Both the position numbers and the translations under genes were made by a program. The notes under the pieces are model-generated. The model was not told the DNA's origin. It worked only from the letters and a program-made list of their open reading frames with translations, and made no database searches. Positions 47,239 to 55,488 of a stretch of 64,000 nucleotides of DNA are shown piece after piece (the stretch's first letter is position 1; each line of letters begins with the position of its first letter). The stretch spans positions 434,001 through 498,000 of the forward strand of contig NZ_JABTEX010000003.1 in the NCBI RefSeq assembly GCF_015711645.1. The letters are read 5' to 3'. The DNA is from Planomonospora sp. ID82291 (lineage in GTDB: Bacteria > Actinomycetota > Actinomycetes > Streptosporangiales > Streptosporangiaceae).

Positions 47239-47293
47239 GTACGCCGTGGGAGTTCACCCCCTCACGACGGGGCCCTTCAGGAGGCATTGAGAC

Positions 47294-47638
47294 ATGGGCG
47301 AGCGTGCGCTGCGCGGTACCCGACTCGGGGCGACCAGCTACGAGAACGACCGCAACACCGATCTGGCCCCGCGTCAGGAGGTTTCCTACACCTGCCCCAA
47401 GGGCCATCGGTTCGACGTCCCCTTCGCGGCCGAGGCCGAGATCCCCGCGATGTGGGAGTGCCGGATGTGCGGTGTCACCGCGATCCGGGTGGACGGCGAG
47501 CTGCCGGAGGCCAAGAAGTCCAAACCCCCCAGGACGCACTGGGACATGCTGCTGGAGCGGCGCACGATCGAGGACCTGGAAGAGGTCCTCAACGAGCGCC
47601 TGGCGATCCTCCGGGCCCAGCGCCGCAAGAGCGCCTGA
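47294..47638 (+). CDS. rbpA: RNA polymerase-binding protein RbpA
   Basis: A 114-residue RbpA. It has the N-terminal tail MGERALRGTRLGATSYEND, a core with zinc-type cysteines (YTCPKGHRFDVPF, WECRMCG), the basic linker AKKSKPPRTHWDMLLERR and the sigma-interacting C-terminal helix EDLEEVLNERLAILR. RbpA stabilises the open promoter complex with the principal sigma factors and is limited to actinobacteria. AGGAGG lies ten bases upstream of the ATG. A SigR-type promoter precedes it and a very strong hairpin terminates it. Confidence 0.97.
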   Translation: MGERALRGTRLGATSYENDRNTDLAPRQEVSYTCPKGHRFDVPFAAEAEIPAMWECRMCGVTAIRVDGELPEAKKSKPPRTHWDMLLERRTIEDLEEVLNERLAILRAQRRKSA

Positions 47639-47671
47639 CCCGACGGGCGCTCGCCGTCCGGCGAGGCCGCG

Positions 47672-47715
47672 GACCACTGCGGGACCACTGCGGGACCACT
47701 GCGGGACCACTGCGG
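47672..47715. repeat. four 11-nt direct repeats (GACCACTGCGG)
   Basis: Four exact tandem copies between rbpA and its terminator; the last copy overlaps the terminator stem by three bases. Non-coding. Confidence 0.9.
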
Positions 47716-47747
47716 GACCCCGGCACCCCTCGGGTGCCGGGGTCCCG
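47713..47747 (+). terminator. terminator of rbpA
   Basis: A perfect 16-bp stem (47713-47728 with 47732-47747) and a three-base CTC loop. It is among the most stable hairpins of the window and separates rbpA from the BrkB-family gene. Confidence 0.85.
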
Positions 47748-47809
47748 TGCCGTCCAGGGCCGGTCTGCGCTGTTCATCAACTGACTTTTCCGGCATTCTT
47801 CTCATCGTC

Positions 47810-48892
47810 ATGGGAACCGCAACACGAGTGCCGCAGACCCGCAGCATGGACGGCGAGGAGCTCTCCGCCGACCACGCCTGGGCCACCCTCCGCAGGTACG
47901 GCCGCTGGCACCTGGCGCGCGACTCCTACACCCGGTTCCGGTACGGCGACGGCCTGACCAACGCCCGCGCGCTGGCCTTCCAGATCTGCCTGTCCATCAT
48001 CCCCGGCGCCATCGCCCTGGTCGGGCTGAGCTCGGTGATCGACCAGGAGCGCCTGGGCCAGGTCCTGGAGCTGACACTGGGCCACCTGGCCCCCGGTCCG
48101 GGCGTCGAGGCGGTCAGGGACGTGCTGGACGACAGCCACCGGCAGGCGAGCCGGACCGGCGGCACCCTGGCCCTCTCCTTCGGCCTGCTCACCGCGCTGG
48201 TCTCGCTGACCAGCGCGATGGCGCAGGTCGAGCGGGGCGCGAACCGCATCTACGGTGTCGAGCGGGACCGCCCGTTCCACCGCAAGTACGCCAGGGCCCT
48301 GGTGATGGCGCTGACCGCGGGCGCCTCCATGACCGCGGGCTTCACGGTGATGGTCGGCGGCGGCGCGATCGGGCGCGCCCTGGCGGAGGTCTACGACTGG
48401 AGCGAGGGCGCCCGGGAGGCCTTCGGGCTGGTGCGCTGGCCGCTGGGGTTCCTGCTCGCGCTCCTGTCGACCTCCGTGCTGTTCCGCGCCTCCCCGCGCC
48501 GCCGGCAGCCCGGCCACACCTGGCTGGCCTTCGGGGCGCTGGTCGCCCTCGTCCTGTGGACCGCCTTCACCCTGCTCCTGGCCCTGTACACCGAGAGCAG
48601 CGGCACCTTCGGCGCCACCTACGGCCCGCTCACCGCCGTGATGGCCCTGCTGCTGTGGTCCTTCCTCAGCTCGACGGCCCTCTTCCTCGGACTGGCCTTC
48701 GCCGCCCAGCTGGAGGCCTGCCGCGCCGGGGACTCCACGCCCTGCGGGCCCGACCCCGGTCCCACCGCCGAGGAGGAACGCGAACCCCTGGTGGGGGCGG
48801 TGGGCTCGGCGGCCATCGCGGCCGTGCGGGCCGGCGTCAGGGCCGTGCGGGCCGCGCTCCGGTTCTGGCGGCGCAGGAGATCGGCCGGCTAG
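47810..48892 (+). CDS. YihY/BrkB family inner-membrane protein
   Basis: A 360-residue membrane protein with six main hydrophobic segments and the family pattern ALAFQICLSIIPGAIALVGL in the first helix, GGTLALSFGLLTALVSLTSAMAQVE in the middle and YGPLTAVMALLLWSFLSSTALFLG near the end. The family was once thought to be RNase BN, which is not supported; its role is unknown. The ATG at 47810 is chosen because the upstream frame lies in the rbpA terminator. A basic tail (FWRRRRSAG) ends it. Confidence 0.85.
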   Translation: MGTATRVPQTRSMDGEELSADHAWATLRRYGRWHLARDSYTRFRYGDGLTNARALAFQICLSIIPGAIALVGLSSVIDQERLGQVLELTLGHLAPGPGVEAVRDVLDDSHRQASRTGGTLALSFGLLTALVSLTSAMAQVERGANRIYGVERDRPFHRKYARALVMALTAGASMTAGFTVMVGGGAIGRALAEVYDWSEGAREAFGLVRWPLGFLLALLSTSVLFRASPRRRQPGHTWLAFGALVALVLWTAFTLLLALYTESSGTFGATYGPLTAVMALLLWSFLSSTALFLGLAFAAQLEACRAGDSTPCGPDPGPTAEEEREPLVGAVGSAAIAAVRAGVRAVRAALRFWRRRRSAG

Positions 48893-48900
48893 CCCTCCCG

Positions 48901-48951
48901 CGACCGGCTCCTACGGACGACCGGCTCCTACGGACAGCCGGTTCCTACGGA
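48901..48951. repeat. three 17-nt direct repeats
   Basis: Three tandem copies of CGACCGGCTCCTACGGA (the third with three changes) follow the stop of the BrkB-family gene and touch the 3' end of the small minus-strand gene. Confidence 0.8.
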
Positions 48952-49145
48952 CGGCCGGCGACACCGATCCCGCGCGGCGGGTAGACGTGGTCGAGCGCGT
49001 GGCCGGGCGGCAGGATGCAGCGCCGGTGCGCGTTCTCCTGCGAGCAGCGCAGGGCCGCCTCCCGGCGCGGCAGCGTCGCCTGCGCGCCGGATCCTTGACC
49101 GCCGTCCGAGACGCCTGCGAAGACGCCGTACTGCCCGTCCGGCAT
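48945..49145 (-). CDS. small hypothetical protein, two cysteines
   Basis: A 66-residue protein not recognised by name. The N-terminal half is Gly/Gln-rich (MPDGQYGVFAGVSDGGQGS); the C-terminal half has EAALRCSQENAHRRCILPPG and HALDHVYPPRG, a Cys/His-containing segment that could bind metal. A TAGAAT -10-like hexamer (complement of 49194-49199) sits about 50 bp upstream. The compositional shift and promoter suggest a real gene, but evidence is modest. Confidence 0.5.
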   Translation of the reverse strand: MPDGQYGVFAGVSDGGQGSGAQATLPRREAALRCSQENAHRRCILPPGHALDHVYPPRGIGVAGRP

Positions 49146-49438
49146 TGAGTGCTCCCAACCAGGTGGCGGATCGGCCGTGGCCGCGGGAGAAAAATTCTAC
49201 AGAAGTATCCCCATCGTTCGCATAACTACCTTTTGACGCTTTCATGTCGATCAGTGTCAGATCCCCCGATCAGGACAGGCTCCCCGATCAAGGCTCGGGG
49301 CGGGCGGCGGCCCCGCTCCGCGGTCCCCATAGCACGGCGATAGGGATTTTTTAGCAGATTCCCGGCAAGCCTCTCGGCCAATATCGTGACGGCACCTCGC
49401 CTGACCACCCCCCCATCGGCCGAGGAGGCCCGACAGAG
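49146..49438. other. AT-richer divergent control region
   Basis: These 293 bases have no supported gene. They are AT-richer than the surroundings. A minus-strand -10-like TAGAAT lies at 49199-49194 (for the small gene). On the plus strand TTGACG (49233-49238) could be a -35 for the protease gene but lacks a good -10. Two copies of CCCCGATCAGG/CCCCGATCAAGG occur near 49265 and 49283. Confidence 0.4.
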
Positions 49439-50035
49439 ATGTCATCGATGTCAAGGATCCCCCGTTCCGCCCTCGTGTTCGCCCTCGGACTCGCCTTCGT
49501 CACGACCGCGACCCCCGCCCAGGCCGTCCCCGCCCCCGCCGCCCCCGCCGTCCGGGCGGCCCAGGGCGCCCAGGCCGCGGTCCGCGTCGTCCGCTACGAC
49601 GCGAGCCGCGCCGCCGAGTTCCGCTCGGCCGTGGACCAGGCGGCCCAGATCTGGAACGGCAGCGTGAGCAACGTCCGCCTCGTCGCGGGGAGCCCCGCGG
49701 ACTTCGTCGTCCTGGCGGACAACGGCTGGCCCCGCGCCCAGCCCGTCGGCCTGGGCCGGGGCACGGTCTGGATGGGCCGGCAGGCCACGGGCCAGGGCTA
49801 CGACCCGCTGCGCATCGCCACCCACGAGATCGGCCACATCCTCGGCCTGCCCGACCGCCGAACCGGCCGGTGCACCGACCTGATGTCGGGGTCGAGCGCG
49901 GGCACCGGCTGCACCAACCCCTACCCGAGCACCGCCGAGCGGGCCGCGGTCGACCGGAACTTCGCGGGCCTCACTCCCCCGGCGGTGGAGTTCGGCGAGA
50001 TCTACGTCGACGTCCCCGTCGGCGCGGCGCCGTAA
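49439..50035 (+). CDS. secreted snapalysin-type zinc metalloprotease (family M7)
   Basis: A 198-residue exported protease. Signal peptide at about 1-29 (SALVFALGLAFVTTATPAQA). The short propeptide is followed by VRVVRYDASRAAEFRSAV and the zinc motif HEIGHILGLPD, i.e. HExxHxxGxxD with Asp as third ligand, as in snapalysin. The conserved CTDLMSGSSAGTGCTNPYPS follows. Snapalysin is the small extracellular neutral protease of Streptomyces. The LysR regulator that often adjoins it is missing here. Start at the ATG 49439; a second ATG nine bases later is possible. Confidence 0.9.
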   Translation: MSSMSRIPRSALVFALGLAFVTTATPAQAVPAPAAPAVRAAQGAQAAVRVVRYDASRAAEFRSAVDQAAQIWNGSVSNVRLVAGSPADFVVLADNGWPRAQPVGLGRGTVWMGRQATGQGYDPLRIATHEIGHILGLPDRRTGRCTDLMSGSSAGTGCTNPYPSTAERAAVDRNFAGLTPPAVEFGEIYVDVPVGAAP

Positions 50036-50260
50036 CCGCGGCCCTCCCCGGTCCCGTCCGCGCCCTCCCGGCGTACGGCGGCGGCCCCGGCGGGGCGCGG
50101 ACCGCCGGAACCGCCGGAACCGCCGGAACACGGACGGGACCACCGGGACCACCGGGACACGGACGGCGCCGCCGGGACCACCGGCGCCCCGCGGGCCGGG
50201 GAGGCACGGAAGCCGTCCGGTGAGAACGGGCCGGTTCCCGGGCAGGACGTGGTCGTGACC

Positions 50261-50698
50261 ATGACCCGTATCAGCGTCTCCTGCGACGCGGCGGCCGGCC
50301 CCGAGCGGGTGTTCGCCGTCCTGACCGACTGGCCGCGGCACGACGAGTGGATGGTCCTGACCCGCGCGCGGGTCACGGCCGGCGACGGGCGCAGTGCCGG
50401 GAGCAGGCTGGCGGCCTTCACCGGCGTGGGTCCGCTCGGCTTCCTGGACACCATGGAGATCACCCTGTGGGATCCGCCCTCGGCGGTCGAGGTCCGGCAC
50501 ACCGGGCGGCTGGTGCGCGGCACCGGCGCCTTCCGGGTGCTGCGCCGCGAGGGCGGCGGCAGCACGATCGTCTGGGAGGAGGAGCTCGACCTGCCGTTCG
50601 GCGCCGCCGGGCGGCTCGGCTGGCCGCTGCTGCGTCCGCTGAACGAGGCGCTTTTCCGGCTCTCCCTGCGCCGTCTGGCCGAGCTCAGCTCACCGTGA
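50261..50698 (+). CDS. SRPBCC family protein
   Basis: A 145-residue START-like domain: the N-terminal ISVSCDAAAGPERVFAVLTDWPRHDEWM is the usual strand and wedge helices of polyketide-cyclase/dehydrase-like SRPBCC proteins, and the C-terminal helix is LLRPLNEALFRLSLRRLAEL. These proteins bind hydrophobic ligands; no specific function can be given. An in-frame GTG at 50249 is an alternative start. Between the protease gene and this gene there are GGAACCGCC and GGACCACCG direct repeats. Confidence 0.8.
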   Translation: MTRISVSCDAAAGPERVFAVLTDWPRHDEWMVLTRARVTAGDGRSAGSRLAAFTGVGPLGFLDTMEITLWDPPSAVEVRHTGRLVRGTGAFRVLRREGGGSTIVWEEELDLPFGAAGRLGWPLLRPLNEALFRLSLRRLAELSSP

Positions 50699-50835
50699 CG
50701 GCCGCCGCGCACCGCCCCGGCCACCGGACGGCCACCGCACGGCCACCGCGGGCCCGGACCGCACGACCACCCGGCGGACGTCCTGCGAGGCCGTCCGGCG
50801 TGCGCCCGGCTCTTCTCCGGGGGCACGACCGCCGA

Positions 50836-51390
50836 TCAGCGGCCGGTGAGGTCGCGACCGGAGTCGCGGGAGACCGGTCCGTCCGGCTCGTCGCGGACGA
50901 CCTCGCCGTGGATGACGGGGCCGCGCCCGTCGGCCCGGCCGCGCGCCGCCCCGTCGAAGGGCGCGCCCATCGGGCCGAACGGCGCGCCGAAGGCGAGGCC
51001 GGGACCGCCGGTCCGCGCGGCCAGCGTGCGGATCCTGCGGGCGAAGAACCAGGTGCCGAGCCGGCGCATCAGCGGCCGGGTGAACGGCAGCACGAGCAGG
51101 AACCCGGCGACGTCGGTGAGGAAGCCCGGGGTGAGCAGCAGCGCCCCGCCCGCGACGATCATGGCGCCGTCGGTGAGCTCCCGGTCCGGCATCCGCCCGC
51201 CCTGCAGCGCGCTCTGCAGGCTCTGCCAGGCCCGGCGGCCCTCGCGGCGGACGACCCAGGCGCCGAGGAGGCTGTCGGCCAGCAGCAGGGCGATCGTCAG
51301 CGGGCCGCCGATGACCTGCCCCACCTGGATCAGCGCCCAGATCTCCAGGACCGGGACCACCAGGAAGGCCAGGAAGAGTAGAAGGCGCAT
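50836..51390 (-). CDS. fxsA: FxsA family membrane protein
   Basis: A 184-residue protein. The first 140 residues are the FxsA domain: MRLLLFLAFLVVPVLEIWAL, VVRREGRRAWQSLQSALQGG and GGALLLTPGFLTDVAGFLLV are the family's conserved stretches. E. coli FxsA relieves exclusion of phage T7; in actinomycetes its role is unknown. GAGGAAACG before the ATG at 51390 gives the ribosome site. The hydrophilic tail (after FGAPFGPMGAPFDG) ends in a charged segment. It diverges from the mauE-like gene. Confidence 0.85.
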   Translation of the reverse strand: MRLLLFLAFLVVPVLEIWALIQVGQVIGGPLTIALLLADSLLGAWVVRREGRRAWQSLQSALQGGRMPDRELTDGAMIVAGGALLLTPGFLTDVAGFLLVLPFTRPLMRRLGTWFFARRIRTLAARTGGPGLAFGAPFGPMGAPFDGAARGRADGRGPVIHGEVVRDEPDGPVSRDSGRDLTGR

Positions 51391-51563
51391 CGTTTCCTCA
51401 CTCGTGCGGACGCCGTACGAAGGAGACAACGCCTGCGGGGCCCTCCGCGTTCCATCACCGCCCTGGGCGGCTCTGCCCCAGGGCGGCGGAGCACCGCCCG
51501 CGGCGCGGCGCGTTCGTCCGGTACCCCGGAAATCCGGCCGGTGATCGGTAGCATGGGCGAATC

Positions 51564-52103
51564 GTGATGAGTTACGTGATTCTGGGCTGCCGCCTGCTGC
51601 TGCTGGGGATATTCCTGGCGTCACTGGCCGGCAAGGTGCGGGGCCGTCAGGCGTTCCGGGAGTTCGTCGCGGCGACCGTGACCCTGCTGGCCGTGAGATC
51701 CGTTCCGGCGCGACGGCTCGCGCTGCTCGCGATGGCGGCGGAGGCGGCGATCGTGGTGCTGCTCGCCGTGCCGGCCACGCTGCCCGCGGGCTTCGCGCTG
51801 GCGGCTTTCACACTCGGCGGTTTCGGGTACGCGCTCGCCCGCGCACTGAGACAGGGCAGAGCGGCCCCCTGCCGCTGCTTCGGCTCGTCGTCGGCGCCCA
51901 TCGGCGGGCGTCACGTGATCCGCAACCTGGTGCTGATCGCGGCGGCGGTGACGGCCCTGGTGGCGACGCTCGGCGGCGCGCCGCAGGCCGTCGGGACGCC
52001 AGGGATGATCATCACCGCGCTGGCGGCACTGGTCTGCGTGGTGCTCGTCACACGCCTGGACGACATCGCGGAGCTGTTCCGCCCCACGGTCGCCGGACGC
52101 TGA
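51564..52103 (+). CDS. MauE-like (DoxX-related) redox membrane protein
   Basis: A 179-residue protein with four or five membrane helices, beginning SYVILGCRLLLLGIFLASLAGK, the MauE/DoxX opening with its conserved Lys. A Cys pair lies in the loop before helix 4 (AAPCRCFGSS). In methylamine dehydrogenase systems MauE works with the thioredoxin-like MauD to form the many disulfides of the small subunit. Here a MauD/TlpA-like redoxin and a six-cysteine peptide are coded just downstream on the opposite strand, so the same kind of job is inferred. The gene converges on that cluster with 83 bp between stops. Confidence 0.75.
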   Translation: MMSYVILGCRLLLLGIFLASLAGKVRGRQAFREFVAATVTLLAVRSVPARRLALLAMAAEAAIVVLLAVPATLPAGFALAAFTLGGFGYALARALRQGRAAPCRCFGSSSAPIGGRHVIRNLVLIAAAVTALVATLGGAPQAVGTPGMIITALAALVCVVLVTRLDDIAELFRPTVAGR

Positions 52104-52186
52104 GGCGACGGGCCGCGGTCCCGGCGCTTCCCGCGCAGCCTCCGAGGCGAGGGCGTCCGGGCCACCGGCGCGGCGGCACGTCGGGG

Positions 52187-52645
52187 TCACGGGCGGGCGG
52201 ACATCGCGCGGTGCACCACGCCGAGCAGGTGCTCGCCGGTGACGTACCCCCAGTGGCGGGAGTCGGCGCTGCGCGCCCGGTTGTCACCCAGCACGACCAG
52301 GCACCCGGCGGGCACGCGGACGTCGTGGTCACCGGCCTCACCGACGGCCGGGCGCACCTCCGGGGGCACCGGTTCCCCCGGAACCGCGACGACCCGTTTG
52401 ATCAGCCAGCCGCCGGGAGCGTCCCCGGAGCCCACGGGGGGCGGCCTGCGCGCCACCATCACCTGCCCGGCGCGCACCCGCGGCAGCGGCACCCGGCGCA
52501 CCAGCACCCGGTCCCCGTCCCGCAGGGCCGGCTCCATGCTGGGCCCCTCGACGGTGACCACCACCAGGCGGCGACGCACCCACAGCAACGTCCCGGCCAG
52601 CGGCACGCCCAGTGCCGCGCAGACCACCGGCAGGACGGCGGTCAT
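52187..52645 (-). CDS. signal-peptidase-like S26 protease
   Basis: A 152-residue membrane-anchored protease of the S24/S26 type. One N-terminal helix (VLPVVCAALGVPLAGTLLWV) is followed by the nucleophile Ser in VEGPSMEPALRDGDRVLV, the general-base Lys in WLIKRVVAVPGE and the box VVLGDNRARSADSRHWGYV. It is shorter than housekeeping signal peptidases. Its start overlaps the ABC gene stop by four bases, so it belongs to the peptide-export operon. It probably removes the leader of the adjacent peptide; the AKA sequence in that peptide is a suitable site. Confidence 0.87.
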   Translation of the reverse strand: MTAVLPVVCAALGVPLAGTLLWVRRRLVVVTVEGPSMEPALRDGDRVLVRRVPLPRVRAGQVMVARRPPPVGSGDAPGGWLIKRVVAVPGEPVPPEVRPAVGEAGDHDVRVPAGCLVVLGDNRARSADSRHWGYVTGEHLLGVVHRAMSARP

Positions 52646-54495
52646 CCCGGCGCCGTCGCGGGCAGCTCGTCGGCGTATCCCCGGGCCTGGAGCGCGAACA
52701 GCCGCGCGTAGACACCGCGCCGCTCCAGGAGGCCGGCATGGGTGCCCGTCTCGGTGATCTCACCGCCGTCCAGCACGACGAGCCGGTCGGCGTCGCGAAG
52801 CGCGCCGAGGCGGTGGGACACCAGCAGGCTGGTGCGGCCGGCGCGGTGCGCGGCGATGCTCGCGTGGACCCGTGCCTCGGCCTCGGCGTCCAGGCCCGAG
52901 CTCGGCTCGTCCAGGATCAGCAGATCCCGTTCGTGACGCAGGAACGCCCTCGCGAGCGCGAGCCGCTGCCACTGGCCGCCCGAGAGGACGACGCCGGTCT
53001 GTGCGCCGTCGTCGTCCGGTTCCGGCAGGAACATCCTGCTGAGCAGGGTGTCGTATCCGCGGGGAAGGGCCGAGAGCACGTCGTCGATCCCGGCGCGCCG
53101 CGCCGCGTCCTCGATCCGGGACGGATCGTGCAGGGCGTCCAGATCCCCCATGCCGATGTTCTCCCGCGCGGTGAGGTCGTAGGACATGTAGTCCTGGAAG
53201 ACCACGCCGACACGCCGCCGCAGGGCCGCCGGGTCCACGTGGCGCAGGTCCACGCCGTCCCACAGCACGGCCCCCCGCGTCGGGTCGTAGAGTCGGCACA
53301 GGAGCTTGATGAGCGTGCTCTTGCCCGCGCCGTTCGTGCCCACCAGCCCCACCGACTCCCCGTGGGGAATGGTGAGGTTCACACCGCGCAGCACCCACTC
53401 GTGCTCGTCGGAGTAGCGGAACCACACGTCCCGCAGCTCGATGCCCCGGCGCAGCGCGGGCAACCGGGCGGGGGGATCGGCGACCGGCAGGTCGGGGGCC
53501 GCGCGCGCCACCCGCAGGTAGTGCCCGAAGAGCAGCAGGTGCTGGTGGATGCCGGCCAGATGGTGGATCAGGCCGGTCAACGCCGCCTGCATGCCGGCCA
53601 CCGCGGCCACGAACATCGCGATGTCCCCCGCGGTCAGCGCCCCCCGGCCCGCCGCCAGCACCGCCCAGACCAGACCGGCGCCGGCCACACCGGCGCCCAG
53701 CAGTCCCAGCCCGCTCTGCACCGCGGCCTCGCGACGGTCGGTCTCCCGCTCGGTGGCGTGCGCGGCGCGCAGTTGCGCGAGCATCCGGCCGCGCAGGAAG
53801 TCCCCGAGGCCGAACAGGCGCACCTCCTTGGCGGCACGGGGGTCGGACAGCAGCGCGGAGTAGAACAACCGGCGGCGTTCGACGGGCCCGATCAGCCACA
53901 TCATCGCCGCCCGCCGCCGGGACAGCGCGAGCTCCGCCAGCAGCGCGGGCACGGCCGCCACGACGACCAGGAGGGCCATGGGAGGACTGAGCAGGAAAAG
54001 CGAGCCGAAGAAGCCGAGACCGGTGGCCAGGGACTGGACGAGCCCGAACGTGCTCGTCACCACCATGGCGGGCGTGCCGTCACCGGCCTGCTCGGCGAGC
54101 CGGAGCCGGTCCAGGAACCGGGCGTCCTCGAACCTGCTCAGTCCGGGGAACGTGTTGACCGCCGTGTAGAGCCGGTCCTGTGCCAGCAACGCCGTCCGCC
54201 GTCGCGACTCCTCGCGAACGTACTGGGTGATCTGCGGCAACGCCGCCGCCACGGCGCCGACGAGGGCGAGCCCGGCGGCGAGATGGGGCAGGGGCAGGTC
54301 CGTGCCCGCGCCCGGTGCCGTCACCCGGTCCAGGACCAGCTTGGTGAACCAGGCCGCGGTCACCGGCAGGGCCCCGGCGGCCACCGTCAGCACCAGGTCG
54401 AGCGCGACGTGGCCCGGTGCCGCCCGGAACGCCAGCGCCCACGCCGGTGCGAATCCCGCCAGGAGCATGCGCGGGCGAGGCTGGGCGGCCGTCAT
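52642..54495 (-). CDS. ABC exporter (fused permease-ATPase), bacteriocin-type
   Basis: A 617-residue half-transporter. Six membrane helices (about 15-330), including the LLSDPRAAKEVRLFGLGDFL cytoplasmic stretch typical of exporters in lantibiotic and peptide clusters. The ATPase domain has Walker A GTNGAGKSTLIKLL, Q-loop VVFQDYMSYD, signature LSGGQWQRLALARAF, Walker B LLILDEPSSGLD and H-loop SHRL. There is no C39 leader-peptidase domain, which explains the separate S26 protease that follows. It overlaps the redoxin stop by four bases and the protease start by four. The cargo is inferred to be the Cys-rich peptide. Confidence 0.9.
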   Translation of the reverse strand: MTAAQPRPRMLLAGFAPAWALAFRAAPGHVALDLVLTVAAGALPVTAAWFTKLVLDRVTAPGAGTDLPLPHLAAGLALVGAVAAALPQITQYVREESRRRTALLAQDRLYTAVNTFPGLSRFEDARFLDRLRLAEQAGDGTPAMVVTSTFGLVQSLATGLGFFGSLFLLSPPMALLVVVAAVPALLAELALSRRRAAMMWLIGPVERRRLFYSALLSDPRAAKEVRLFGLGDFLRGRMLAQLRAAHATERETDRREAAVQSGLGLLGAGVAGAGLVWAVLAAGRGALTAGDIAMFVAAVAGMQAALTGLIHHLAGIHQHLLLFGHYLRVARAAPDLPVADPPARLPALRRGIELRDVWFRYSDEHEWVLRGVNLTIPHGESVGLVGTNGAGKSTLIKLLCRLYDPTRGAVLWDGVDLRHVDPAALRRRVGVVFQDYMSYDLTARENIGMGDLDALHDPSRIEDAARRAGIDDVLSALPRGYDTLLSRMFLPEPDDDGAQTGVVLSGGQWQRLALARAFLRHERDLLILDEPSSGLDAEAEARVHASIAAHRAGRTSLLVSHRLGALRDADRLVVLDGGEITETGTHAGLLERRGVYARLFALQARGYADELPATAPG

Positions 54496-55040
54496 CTCAG
54501 GGTCGCGGCGGGCAGCGTGTCGAGGGTGGATCCGGTGGTGACGACCGTGCCGTCGTCGACCACCAGCAGGGCGGGGAACGAGTCGACGGCGAAGGCCGAG
54601 GCGACCGGCCCGTCGTAGCGCTCCAGCACGACCCGCGCCACGGCGTCCGCCCGGTCGACGAAGTCCTCGGCGTCCTCGGCCCGTTCGGCGACCACGACGA
54701 TGAGCACCCGGTCACGGCCTCCGGCGAAGGCGCGGGCGTAGTCCACGAACTCGGGGAAGCGTTCCAGGCACGGCGCGCAGGTCGTGGAGAAGAAACCCAC
54801 CGCGGTCCGGCCGGTGAGCTGGGCGCGGGTGAGCGGGGCGCCGTCCACGGTCACCGCGGTGAAGTCCGCGACCGTCATGCCGGGGGAGAGCGCCCGGCCC
54901 GCGGGCCGGGTCGCCGCCGGATGCGACGCCAGCGCCCTGTCGTGCTCCCGCAGACGCCGGATCACGCCGAACGTCAGGACCAGGTTCAGAGCCCCGACCA
55001 GCCCCACGAGGACCACGGCCGCGAGCAGGTACGTCGTCAT
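54492..55040 (-). CDS. membrane-anchored TlpA/MauD-like redoxin
   Basis: A 182-residue protein with one N-terminal membrane helix (TTYLLAAVVLVGLVGALNLVLT) and a periplasmic-side thioredoxin fold: GMTVADFTAVTVDGAPLTRA, then active site GFFSTTCAPCLERFPEF with the CxxC pair C-A-P-C, and the cis-Pro loop VDSFPALLVVDDG. Such redoxins make or isomerise disulfides outside the membrane. The ATG at 55040 is chosen; upstream in-frame codons code for MEKDENA without a better site. It follows the Cys-rich peptide gene by 97 bp and overlaps the ABC gene by four bases. Confidence 0.85.
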   Translation of the reverse strand: MTTYLLAAVVLVGLVGALNLVLTFGVIRRLREHDRALASHPAATRPAGRALSPGMTVADFTAVTVDGAPLTRAQLTGRTAVGFFSTTCAPCLERFPEFVDYARAFAGGRDRVLIVVVAERAEDAEDFVDRADAVARVVLERYDGPVASAFAVDSFPALLVVDDGTVVTTGSTLDTLPAATLR

Positions 55041-55137
55041 CGCATTCTCATCCTTCTCCAACGGTGGAACGGCCGCTCCGACCGGTCACGGGACGGTGCG
55101 GGACGGCGACCACCGGGTGGTCCCCGTCCCGGCCCCG

Positions 55138-55344
55138 TCAGTGGTAGCGCTTGTCGCAGGTACGGACCCACTGGCAGCCGTTGCAGGTGTACCTGTAGTA
55201 CCAGCCGCCGGTGTCGCAGGCGGCGCCCCAGTACCGGTAGCCCTTGCCGTAGCTGCTGCAGGGGCACGGGTCGGCCTTCGCCGTGACCTGGGGGGCGAAC
55301 ACGCCGAGAAGGCGGTCGGCCAGTTTTCCGATGTTCGCGGACAT
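55138..55344 (-). CDS. six-cysteine precursor-like peptide
   Basis: A 68-residue peptide that I cannot assign to a named family. Residues 1-24 form an amphipathic leader (MSANIGKLADRLLGVFAPQV, then TAKA); the AKA-Asp junction fits cleavage by a signal-peptidase-like enzyme. Residues 25-68 form an aromatic, basic core with Cys at 27, 29, 43, 54, 57 and 63, Trp at 39, 48 and 59, and seven Tyr. Six Cys allow three disulfides. AAAGGA lies about ten bases before the ATG. The gene heads the redoxin-ABC-protease operon and is downstream of a SARP gene. A secreted disulfide-rich peptide (bacteriocin, signal or enzyme subunit) is inferred. Confidence 0.7.
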   Translation of the reverse strand: MSANIGKLADRLLGVFAPQVTAKADPCPCSSYGKGYRYWGAACDTGGWYYRYTCNGCQWVRTCDKRYH

Positions 55345-55473
55345 GATCTGAACATCCTTTCCGTGGGGGCGGATCGATGCGCTCATCCGAGGTCGCCTGG
55401 CGAACCTGGGCAGACTGTCGATGCGGTAGGAGGTCCCGCCTCGAGATCGTGTCACCGCCACGGATGCGCGCCG

Positions 55474-55488
55474 TATACGTCCCGTATA
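55474..55488. promoter_or_regulatory. inverted repeat upstream of Cys-rich peptide gene
   Basis: TATACG-TCC-CGTATA lies in the 291-bp gap between the SARP stop and the peptide start; the gap has no other gene. One arm would also serve as a -10 (TATACG) on the minus strand. It may be the promoter/operator of the peptide operon. Confidence 0.45.

Noticed and set aside
47672-47715. CRISPR or iteron array after rbpA
   Set aside because: Only four contiguous 11-nt units next to a terminator; no spacers, no replication gene.
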